Origin: Geomonas sp. Red32
GTDB lineage: Bacteria; Desulfobacterota; Desulfuromonadia; Geobacterales; Geobacteraceae
Direction of reading: 5' to 3'
NCBI RefSeq assembly: GCF_023652955.1
Contig: NZ_JAKLOY010000013.1
Coordinates: forward strand, 1,517-65,516
DNA length: 64,000 bases
Each line of letters begins with the position of its first letter. Position 1 is the first letter of the stretch. Shown here one piece after another: positions 19,510-26,605 of this stretch. The notes beneath the pieces are model-generated. The model made no database searches. It saw only the letters and a list, made by a program, of their open reading frames with translations, and was not told the origin of the DNA. A program made the translations under genes and the position numbers.

Positions 19510-20994
19510 ATGATACAGCTTAGACACATGCTGCTCGCCCTGTTGTTCCCGCTGCTGTTCAGCGGCTGCGGCGACTACCATCCATCCTCCACCGCCGCAC
19601 AACCGACCAGGGTCAACGGGGTGGCCTCCAAAGGGATCTTCACCAGCGGCATGGTGAGCATCTATTCCCTGGTGGACGGCAAACGGGGATCCCTCCTCAA
19701 GCAGGTCCCCATCAGCACCTTCGGGACCTACTCGGCCAATCTCGGGAGCTACGTGGGGCCGGTGGTGGCCGAGGCGAGCGGGAGCTACCTGGACGAGGCG
19801 ACGGGGAGCACCCTGCAGGTGCCGGCCGCGGCGCCGATCCGGGCGGCGCTTCCGCTGGCCCAGGGGACGGTGGACCTCCCGGTCACCGCGCTGACCGAGA
19901 TAGCCGTCCAGAAGACCGGGGGCTCCTACACGCCGGAGGCGATCCAGACCGCCAACTCGGTGGTTTCCGATCTCTTCAAGGTGGACATCATCAAAACCGA
20001 GCCGGTGGCCGCCACCGCCGAGGCCCTGAACGGCGCCTCGGCCGACCAGGCCACCTACACCCTGGCCCTGGCCACCATCTCCCAGCTCTCCCAGGACAAC
20101 GGGAGCTCGCTCGCCACCACCCTCTCCGACGTGGCCGAGCATATCGACGTGGCGACCAGCTCCATGAGCAGCTCCACCGCGGCGGCGCTGCAGGGGGCGC
20201 TCACCAGCTTCACCGGCAACAGCCAGAACCAGACCGGCATCACCGACCCCTCGCAGTCACCCCTGGCCCAGGTGGGGACCCGCACGATCCAGGTGACCAT
20301 GGCGCTCCCCGCGGGGCTCACCATCGGCGGGATGCAGGCCACCATCGCGCTGCCGTCGGGAGTGACCCTCAACCCGGGGAGCCCGGCCTTGACCGGCGCC
20401 GCCGTGGGATCCATCCTGCAGACCAACCCCGGCGCCGCCTCGCTCAGGGTGGGGATCCTCTCCACTACCGGCTTCGCCTCGGGGAACGTCCTGACCTTCA
20501 CCTGTTCGGTTCCTTCCCAGCAGGCCGTCCCGCTCCCCGCCGACTTCACCCTCTCCTCGGTGAAGGTGCTGGATTCCTCGGCGTCGGTGCTGGCGGTCAC
20601 TCCGGCCCTGACGGTCACCTCGCTCAGCTCCTCGTCGGCCAGCGCCGGTACCAGTTACAGCGTGACGTTGAGCCTGCCGGCCGGTGTTTCGCTGGTGGGA
20701 GGGGTGCAGGGGACCGTGACCCTGCCGGCCGGTTTCACCCTGAACCCTGGCTCCGCTACGCTGACCGGTTCGGCGGTGGGGGCACTGCTGGAGACCAATC
20801 CTTCCACCGGCTCCTTCGTGTTCGGGATCGCGGCGAGCCACGGCTTCGCCTCCGGGCCCTTCCTGACCTTCGCCTGCACGCGGAGCTCGGCGGGAAGCGC
20901 CCCCGAGGCCGCCTCGTTCATCCTCTCCGGGGTGCGGATAGTCGACGCCGGGGGCGCCACCCTTCCGGCCCAGATCACCGTGACGGTCAACTAG
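19510..20994 (+). CDS. Lipoprotein with two tandem cohesin-like modules
   Basis: 494 residues. The signal peptide ends in a good lipobox, LLFSGC, so the protein is lipid-anchored. Residues about 38-250 form a carboxypeptidase-regulatory-like and helical region seen in many Geobacter lipoproteins (GVASKGIFTSGMVSIYSL, then EASGSYLDEATGS). Residues about 258-370 and 375-494 are two homologous beta modules sharing ATIALPSGVTLNPGS / GTVTLPAGFTLNPGS, LTGxAVGxxLxTNP, GFASGxxLTF and a final VKVLDSSASVL / VRIVDAGGATL. This order resembles cohesins (beta sandwich with a late D-x-x-G-x-x-L strand). Since the neighbour ends in a dockerin-like module, this is a candidate receptor for it. The match is by eye and remains inference. 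It starts 12 nt after the giant gene. Confidence 0.75.
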   Translation: MIQLRHMLLALLFPLLFSGCGDYHPSSTAAQPTRVNGVASKGIFTSGMVSIYSLVDGKRGSLLKQVPISTFGTYSANLGSYVGPVVAEASGSYLDEATGSTLQVPAAAPIRAALPLAQGTVDLPVTALTEIAVQKTGGSYTPEAIQTANSVVSDLFKVDIIKTEPVAATAEALNGASADQATYTLALATISQLSQDNGSSLATTLSDVAEHIDVATSSMSSSTAAALQGALTSFTGNSQNQTGITDPSQSPLAQVGTRTIQVTMALPAGLTIGGMQATIALPSGVTLNPGSPALTGAAVGSILQTNPGAASLRVGILSTTGFASGNVLTFTCSVPSQQAVPLPADFTLSSVKVLDSSASVLAVTPALTVTSLSSSSASAGTSYSVTLSLPAGVSLVGGVQGTVTLPAGFTLNPGSATLTGSAVGALLETNPSTGSFVFGIAASHGFASGPFLTFACTRSSAGSAPEAASFILSGVRIVDAGGATLPAQITVTVN

Positions 20995-21009
20995 CGAAAG
21001 GGGGACGCG

Positions 21010-21813
21010 ATGAGAAAAAGGATCTTGCTGATGGGGCTTTGCCTCGGCGCCATGCTGACAGGCAACGCCTGGGGGGATCAGAAACTGCTGGTGACCGACA
21101 TCCTCAACGGCGGTGAGGCGGAGCTGCAGGTGGGATACGACTACCGGTATGCGAACCCGACCCTGGTGGGAGGCGGAAAGATCACCGAGAGCCGTTACCA
21201 GTCCACCGTCTCGGGGGGAATCGGGGTGGCGAAGGGGGTGGAGCTCACTCTCTCGGTTCCGTCGGTGTTCCGGGCCCGCGAGCTCGGGGCGGACGGGGTG
21301 GAGAGCCACGACGGACTGGGGGACCTGACCGCCGGAGCCTCCTTTTCCCTCCCCTCCTCGGGGGCGCTTGCGCTAGCCGCCGGTCTGGGGGTGAAGTTCG
21401 ACACCGCGGGGACCCGTAACGCGGGAACCGGCGGCACCGACTTCATTCCGCTGCTGGCCGCCAGTTACCGGCTGGAGCAGCAGGTCACGCCGTACCTTTA
21501 CTACCGGCCGGTCCTGCGCGGCCAGGGACATCCCGACACCCACAGTCTTGCGCTGGGGGCGGAGAAGGCGTTCGGCAGGCGATTCACCCTGGACGGTAAG
21601 CTCGCTGCCGATTTCGAGACGGCGGCGGGGGACCGCACCTCCTGGCAGGAGTACGCCGTCGACCTCACGGGATATCTGCAGATGTTCCCCAACGTCTACC
21701 TGCTCCCGAACCTCGGCGCTTTCCAGCATTCCCGCCGCACGGTCGGGAACGAGAAGGAGCAGTCAGTGGCGGGATTCACGGGCGGGATGGCCCTTTACTG
21801 CTACTTTCCGTAA
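21010..21813 (+). CDS. Outer-membrane beta-barrel protein
   Basis: 267 residues with a Sec signal peptide (MRKRILLMGLCLGAMLTGNAWG). The mature part is made of alternating hydrophobic and polar residues with aromatic girdles (VGYDYRYANP, YRYLEQ-like YLYYRPVLRG, MFPNVYLLPNL) and ends in Phe-Pro after GGMALYCY, typical of an outer-membrane barrel. It resembles the family once called phenol MetA degradation, now seen as generic barrels or transporters. Third gene of the surface operon: 15 nt after the lipoprotein, followed at once by an intrinsic terminator. It could export or anchor the giant protein, but this is inference. Confidence 0.8.
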   Translation: MRKRILLMGLCLGAMLTGNAWGDQKLLVTDILNGGEAELQVGYDYRYANPTLVGGGKITESRYQSTVSGGIGVAKGVELTLSVPSVFRARELGADGVESHDGLGDLTAGASFSLPSSGALALAAGLGVKFDTAGTRNAGTGGTDFIPLLAASYRLEQQVTPYLYYRPVLRGQGHPDTHSLALGAEKAFGRRFTLDGKLAADFETAAGDRTSWQEYAVDLTGYLQMFPNVYLLPNLGAFQHSRRTVGNEKEQSVAGFTGGMALYCYFP

Positions 21814-21840
21814 CTCAGGAGCCACAGGTTCCTGCCGATT

Positions 21841-21884
21841 AAAACGGCCCTCGTCGGAAATCTTCCCCGGCGAGGGCCGTTTTT
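21841..21884 (+). terminator. Terminator of the surface-protein operon
   Basis: AAAACGGCCCTCG pairs with CGAGGGCCGTTTTT around a 17-nt loop. The 13-bp stem with T tract ends the three-gene operon; the A-rich left side makes it potentially bidirectional. Confidence 0.9.
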
Positions 21885-22041
21885 CGTTCCCGGCTCCCCG
21901 TCGCCTTTACCCGGCCGGCCGGGGGCTTTTGTGGCGAGTGGCGGTAATGCCGTTTTGGCCCGGCGGTAATGCTGACGTCATTAAAACAGCAGGAGTAGCC
22001 CCTTAAATCGTTTAAACCCTCTGTTTCCGTACCGATCCCGC

Positions 22042-22068
22042 TTGACAAAGTGTTTATGGTCATATAGA
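22042..22068 (+). promoter_or_regulatory. Candidate sigma-70 promoter of the hydrogenase operon
   Basis: TTGACA at 22042-22047 and TATAGA at 22063-22068. The 15-nt spacer is shorter than the ideal 17. It lies about 85 nt before the hydrogenase start in an A/T-rich patch. Confidence 0.4.
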
Positions 22069-22154
22069 ACATCGTTATTTTAAAGGATGCGGCGATTGGC
22101 TTTTTACGGCCCGCGGCTCGATGCGGAGGCGAAAGGTAGCGAAAGGAGGGCGTG

Positions 22155-23252
22155 ATGGCGAAGGACCAGAGAGAGGAGTTCGATTTTTCCCGGCTCCTGA
22201 AGCAAAAGGGGGTCTCCCGCAGGGACTTCCTCAAGTTCTGCACCGGCGTGACGGCCGCCTTGGCGCTGCCCGCCAGTTTCGTTCCCAAGGTCGCCGAGGC
22301 GCTGGAGGGGGCCAAGCGGCCGACCCTGGTCTGGATGGAGTTCCAGGACTGCGCGGGCGATACCGAGGCGCTCCTCAGGGCGGCCAACCCGACGGTGGCC
22401 GAGCTGATCCTCGACATCCTCTCGGTCGACTACCACGAGACGGTGATGGCCGCGGCCGGATTCCAGGCCGAGGAGGCGCTCGCCAAGGTGGTCAAGGAGG
22501 AGAAGGGGAAGTACATCGCCATCGTGGAGGGATCGATCCCCCTGAAGGACAACGGGGTCTACTGCTGCGTGGCCGGTAAGAGCGCCCTCCAGAGCGCCCG
22601 CGAGGTCTGCGGCAACGCGCTTGCCACCATCGCGGTCGGCACCTGCGCAAGCTACGGCGGGCTTCCCGCGGCCAAGCCCAACCCGACCGGCGCGGTGGGG
22701 GTGAAAGAAGCGGTCCCCAGCGCCACCGTCATCAACCTCCCCGGCTGCCCGGTCAACGCCGACAACCTCACCGCCATCGTCGTCCATTACCTGGTCTTCA
22801 ACAAGCTCCCCGCCACCGACAACTACGGCCGCCCGATGTTCGCCTACGGCAAAAGGATCCACGACAACTGCGAAAGGCGTCCGCACTTCGACGCCGGCCA
22901 GTACGTGGAGCGGTGGGGGGACGAGGCCCACGTGCAGGGGCACTGCCTCTACAAGATGGGGTGCAAGGGGCCGGAGAGCTACCACAACTGCCCGACCCAG
23001 CGCTTCAACGAGAAGACCTCCTGGCCGGTCGGCTCCGGCCACGGCTGCGCCGGCTGCTCCCAGCCCCAGTTCTGGGACACCATGATGCCGATGTACAACC
23101 GGCTCCCGAAGGTCCCGGGTTTCGACATCGAGCATACCGCCAACACCATCGGCATTGGGGTGGCGGTGGGTACCGCGGCAGCCTTCGCCGGACACGCGGT
23201 GATTTCCTCGTTCCGCGGCAAAGACAAGGACAAGAAGGAGGATAGTCAATGA
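22155..23252 (+). CDS. hyaA: Uptake [NiFe]-hydrogenase small subunit, Tat-exported
   Basis: 365 residues. It carries the three iron-sulfur clusters that pass electrons from the NiFe site to the cytochrome b subunit. A twin-arginine signal SRRDFLKFC lies at about residues 20-29, so the enzyme faces the periplasm. Ligand motifs: VGTCASYG and NLPGCPVN (proximal), IHDNCERRPHFD and CLYKMGCKGPESYHNC (distal/medial), SGHGCAGC (medial). The first proximal motif is odd: QDC66AGD69TEALL, where most families have C-x2-C, so the second cysteine is Asp. A C-terminal hydrophobic stretch (IGIGVAVGTAAAFAGHAV) anchors it to the membrane. ATG 22155 is chosen over GTG 22152 by the AGGAGG 5 nt upstream. Overlaps the large-subunit gene by 4 nt. 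Sister names vary between species (hyaS, hupS). Confidence 0.93.
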   Translation: MAKDQREEFDFSRLLKQKGVSRRDFLKFCTGVTAALALPASFVPKVAEALEGAKRPTLVWMEFQDCAGDTEALLRAANPTVAELILDILSVDYHETVMAAAGFQAEEALAKVVKEEKGKYIAIVEGSIPLKDNGVYCCVAGKSALQSAREVCGNALATIAVGTCASYGGLPAAKPNPTGAVGVKEAVPSATVINLPGCPVNADNLTAIVVHYLVFNKLPATDNYGRPMFAYGKRIHDNCERRPHFDAGQYVERWGDEAHVQGHCLYKMGCKGPESYHNCPTQRFNEKTSWPVGSGHGCAGCSQPQFWDTMMPMYNRLPKVPGFDIEHTANTIGIGVAVGTAAAFAGHAVISSFRGKDKDKKEDSQ

Positions 23253-24949
23253 CGAAGATCGTGGTCGACCCCATCACCAGGATCGAGGGGCACTTGAGGA
23301 TCGAGGCCGAAGTCTCCGGCGGGAAGGTGACCGACGCCTGGTCGAGCTCCACCATGTTCCGCGGCATCGAGACCATCCTCAAGGGGCGCGACCCGCGCGA
23401 GGCGTGGTACTACACCCAGCGCTTCTGCGGCGTCTGCACCACGGTCCACTCGATCGCCTCCATCCGCGCCGTCGAGAACGCCCTGAAGCTCAAGGTGCCG
23501 CCGAACGCAGAGCTGATCCGCAACATCATCATCGGCATCCAGAACGTGCAGGACCACGTGATCCACTTCTATCACCTGCACGCCCTCGACTGGGTGGACA
23601 TCACCTCCGGGTTAAAGGCCGATCCCGGCAAGACCGCCGCGCTGGCCGCCTCGCTCTCCGACTGGCCCTTGAACTCCGCCACCTATTTCAAAGGGGTCCA
23701 GGACAAGGTCAAGGCTTTCGTCGCCAAGGGGAGGCTCGGTCCCTTCGCCAACGCCTACTGGGGGCACCCCGCCTACCGGCTCCCGCCCGAGGCGAACCTG
23801 ATGGCGACCGCCCACTACCTGGAGGCCCTGGAGTGGCAAAAGGACGTCATCAAGATCCACGCCATCCTGGGCTCCAAGAACCCGCACCCCCAGACCTTCC
23901 TGGTGGGAGGGATGTCGATCCCCATCGGCCCCGACTCCCAGAACGCGCTGAACGCCGACAAGCTGGAGACCATCAAGAGGCTTCTGGCCAAGGCGCAGGA
24001 TTTCGTCGAGAAGGTCTACATCCCGGACCTTTTGGCGGTGGCCTCCTTCTACAAGGACTGGGCGGCCATCGGCGGCGGGGTGGGGAACTTCCTCTCCTAC
24101 GGCGAATTCCCGGATCCCTTGAGCGGCAAGCAGTGGATCCCCCCCGGGGTCATCCTCGGCAAGGACATCTCCAAGGTGCTCCCGGTCAGCCAGGAGAAGG
24201 TCACCGAGTACGTCGACCACTCCTGGTACGAGTATCCCGGCAAGCAGGGGAAGGGGCTCCACCCCTACGACGGGGAGACCGAACACCGCTACAGCGGACC
24301 GGAACCCCCCTACAAGAACCTGGATGTGAACGGAAAGTACTCCTGGGTGAAGGCGCCCCGCTACGAGGACCAGCCGATGGAGGTGGGTCCCTTGGCCCGG
24401 GTGCTGATCGCCTACGCTTCCGGCGACAAGGCGACCCAGGAGACGGTCAACGCCGTCTTGAAGAAGCTCGGCGTGGGGCCGGAGGCGCTCTTCTCGACCC
24501 TGGGCCGCACCGCCGCCCGCGGCATCGACTGCCTCCTCATCGCCCGCCAGACCCCGAAGTGGCTCGACCAGCTGATCGACAACATCGGCAAGGGGGATCT
24601 CAGGATCCACAACGGGGAGCGGTGGGATCCCTCCTCCTGGCCCACCGAAGCCGCCGGTTACGGCTGGCACGAGGCCCCGCGCGGCTCGCTGGGGCACTGG
24701 GTGAAGATCAAGAACGGCGCCATCGAGAATTACCAGGCGGTGGTTCCCTCCACCTGGAACGCCTCCCCCCGCGACGCCAAGGGGCTCCGCGGACCCTACG
24801 AGGCGGCCTTGGTCGGGACCCCGCTGGCCGATCCGAGCAAGCCCCTGGAGATCTTGAGGACCATCCATTCCTTCGATCCCTGCCTGGCCTGCGCGGTCCA
24901 CGTGCTCGACCCCGGCGGCAACGAAATGGTGCGGGTAAAGGTGCTCTAG
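23249..24949 (+). CDS. hyaB: Uptake [NiFe]-hydrogenase large subunit
   Basis: 566 residues holding the NiFe active site. The four nickel-binding cysteines are in RFCGVCTTVH (L1, about residue 58) and DPCLACAVH (L2, about residue 545). The conserved start DPITRIEGHLRIE is present. After the L2 His a 15-residue tail ends the protein (VLDPGGNEMVRVKVL); it should be cut off by the maturation protease, and a HyaD/HupD-type protease gene lies 1 kb downstream. Membrane-bound group 1 enzyme, H2 oxidation with electrons to quinone through the next gene's cytochrome b. Translationally coupled to the small subunit. Confidence 0.95.
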   Translation: MTKIVVDPITRIEGHLRIEAEVSGGKVTDAWSSSTMFRGIETILKGRDPREAWYYTQRFCGVCTTVHSIASIRAVENALKLKVPPNAELIRNIIIGIQNVQDHVIHFYHLHALDWVDITSGLKADPGKTAALAASLSDWPLNSATYFKGVQDKVKAFVAKGRLGPFANAYWGHPAYRLPPEANLMATAHYLEALEWQKDVIKIHAILGSKNPHPQTFLVGGMSIPIGPDSQNALNADKLETIKRLLAKAQDFVEKVYIPDLLAVASFYKDWAAIGGGVGNFLSYGEFPDPLSGKQWIPPGVILGKDISKVLPVSQEKVTEYVDHSWYEYPGKQGKGLHPYDGETEHRYSGPEPPYKNLDVNGKYSWVKAPRYEDQPMEVGPLARVLIAYASGDKATQETVNAVLKKLGVGPEALFSTLGRTAARGIDCLLIARQTPKWLDQLIDNIGKGDLRIHNGERWDPSSWPTEAAGYGWHEAPRGSLGHWVKIKNGAIENYQAVVPSTWNASPRDAKGLRGPYEAALVGTPLADPSKPLEILRTIHSFDPCLACAVHVLDPGGNEMVRVKVL

Positions 24950-24959
24950 GAGGCGAGCC

Positions 24960-25622
24960 ATGGTAGACAGGATTGCAAGGTACGTCTGGGAAGTGCCGGT
25001 CCGGGCGAGCCACTGGGTGAACGCGGTGGCCATCGTGCTCCTCTCGGTGACCGGCATCTACATCGGAAGCCCCAGGACGCTCGGCCTGACCACCAGCGAC
25101 TACGTGATGGGATGGGTCCGCTTCGTCCACTTCGTAGCCGCCTTCTGCTTCACGGTCAGCGTGGCCGCCCGCTTCTACTGGGCCTTCGCCGGCAACAAGT
25201 ACGCCTCCTGGAGGGTCTTCTTCCCCCTCTACACCAAGGAGGGGCGCAAGGGGGTGCTCGAGACCTTCCGCTACTACACTTTCACCAAGCACAGCCTCCC
25301 CCCTCTTGTCGGGCACAACCCGCTGGCCGGGAGCATGTACGGGCTGATCTTCCTCCTGTACGTGGTCATGATCTTCACCGGCTTTGCCCTCTACAGCGAG
25401 CACGCTCCCGGGGGGCTTTTGTACAAGCTCTTCGGGTGGGAATTCTCCATCTTCCGCAACCAGCAGCTGCGGCTTGCCCATCATCTTATCATGTGGTTCT
25501 TCTGCGCTTTCTCGATCAACCACATCTACAGCGCGTGGCTGATGGACGCCAAGGAGCGGGGCGGGGTGATCTCCTCCATCTTCAGCGGCTACCAGATCGG
25601 CCACAAGGAAGGGGAGAGCTGA
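24960..25622 (+). CDS. hyaC: Ni/Fe-hydrogenase b-type cytochrome subunit
   Basis: 220 residues, membrane dihaem cytochrome b that takes electrons from the hydrogenase small subunit to quinones. About four transmembrane helices are visible. Likely haem histidines lie in ASHWVNAVAIVLL, FVHFVAAFCF and LAHHLIMWFFCAFSINHIY. It follows the large subunit by 10 nt behind AGGAGG, in the usual order small, large, cytochrome b. Confidence 0.93.
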   Translation: MVDRIARYVWEVPVRASHWVNAVAIVLLSVTGIYIGSPRTLGLTTSDYVMGWVRFVHFVAAFCFTVSVAARFYWAFAGNKYASWRVFFPLYTKEGRKGVLETFRYYTFTKHSLPPLVGHNPLAGSMYGLIFLLYVVMIFTGFALYSEHAPGGLLYKLFGWEFSIFRNQQLRLAHHLIMWFFCAFSINHIYSAWLMDAKERGGVISSIFSGYQIGHKEGES

Positions 25623-25648
25623 CCACCGGGAACTGCCGGACCTTGGTT

Positions 25649-25681
25649 CTCCCCTTTGCGAAGGGGGGACAGGGGGGATTT
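25649..25681. repeat. C/G-rich intergenic palindrome, family A copy 2
   Basis: CTCCCCTTTGCGAAGGGGGG then ACAGGGGGGATTT, in the orientation opposite to the copy at 9161. It lies between hyaC and the maturation protease gene. Confidence 0.75.
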
Positions 25682-25720
25682 CAGCCATGTCCGGCAGCTT
25701 GAAGTGTTTCACTCGCCGGC

Positions 25721-25762
25721 TTCCCCCACCCCCTCGCCCCCTCCCTCCAGGGGAGGGGGGAC
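25721..25762. repeat. C/G-rich intergenic palindrome, family B copy 3
   Basis: TTCCCCCACCCCCTCGCCCC then CTCCCTCCAGGGGAGGGGGG. It lies 40 nt after the family A copy; a further inverted repeat, GCCGGCCGGC-like, follows at 25800-25815. Confidence 0.7.
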
Positions 25763-25905
25763 CGGTAGCGGTCATAACGTTTAGGCCGGGTCCGGAGCCC
25801 GGCCGGCCGGCGAAGCGCCGGCAACCATACTCAGGATTGTGCTGGATAGGAGGGAAGGGGAGGGTGTCTTCGGATGCCCTCCCCACTTCACCTTAGGGAG
25901 AGTCT

Positions 25906-26376
25906 ATGAGCGTACTGGTACTGGGAATCGGAAACCTGGTGATGGCCGACGACGGCGTGGGGGTGAGGGTGGTCCAGCTTCTCAACGAGCGGCACCGCTT
26001 CCCGGAAGGGGTGACCGTGCTGGACGGCGGCACCCTGGGACTCGATCTCCTCCCCCAGCTCGAGGGGATCTCCAAGCTCCTGGTGGTGGATGCGGTGGAG
26101 TGCGACGGGGAGCCGGGGACCCTGGTGCGGCTGACCGGCGAGGATATCCCGCTCGCCCTGCAGACCAAGGTTTCCCCGCACCAGATGGGGCTCAAGGACC
26201 TCCTGACCGTCGCCTCCCTGATGGGGCACACGGCCAGCGAGATGGTGCTCCTCGGGGTGAAGCCCGGCAGTATCGAGATGTCGATGGAGCTTACCCCCGC
26301 CGTCCAGGCCCAGGTGGAGCCCTTGGCCGGACTGGTTCTCCAGGAGCTTCATCGCTGGGGAGCTTCCCCCTGCTGA
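25906..26376 (+). CDS. hyaD: Hydrogenase maturation protease (HyaD/HupD family)
   Basis: 156 residues. This endopeptidase removes the C-terminal tail of the large subunit once nickel is inserted. The family start LVLGIGNLVMADDGVGVRV is intact, with the metal-binding acidic residue in MADDG (about 15-16), a second in VVDAVE (about 64) and His in SPHQMGL (about 92). It lies 283 nt after the cytochrome gene, separated by two repeats, and probably belongs to the same operon. No other hyp maturation genes are in the window. Confidence 0.9.
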   Translation: MSVLVLGIGNLVMADDGVGVRVVQLLNERHRFPEGVTVLDGGTLGLDLLPQLEGISKLLVVDAVECDGEPGTLVRLTGEDIPLALQTKVSPHQMGLKDLLTVASLMGHTASEMVLLGVKPGSIEMSMELTPAVQAQVEPLAGLVLQELHRWGASPC

Positions 26377-26605
26377 ATCCCGGCCGTCCCGCCTTCCTCT
26401 CCCCTTGGTTCACCGTCTGCCATCCCACGTAGGAGATTGCCTTATTCCTCGGCGATATTTTTTCCTGGAAAGGGTATTTTTTTCCTTTAATGTGTGGTAT
26501 ACACCATCCGTACTTATTTTCGCCTAGCCCCGGTATCGGGGTGCGGCTACGAACGTCCTGCCGGTCCGTGCAGATACTTCATCCCCTGACGCTGAGGTTG
26601 AGCTC

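Noticed and set aside
13624-20142. A 2172-codon open frame on the minus strand, antisense to the giant surface gene and the lipoprotein.
   Set aside because: It is a composition effect of repetitive Gly/Ala/Thr/Val codons with G or C in third position. The predicted protein is Gly/Arg/Asp/His-rich without domains, crosses two genes, and has no ribosome site; the plus-strand proteins have signal peptides and known folds.
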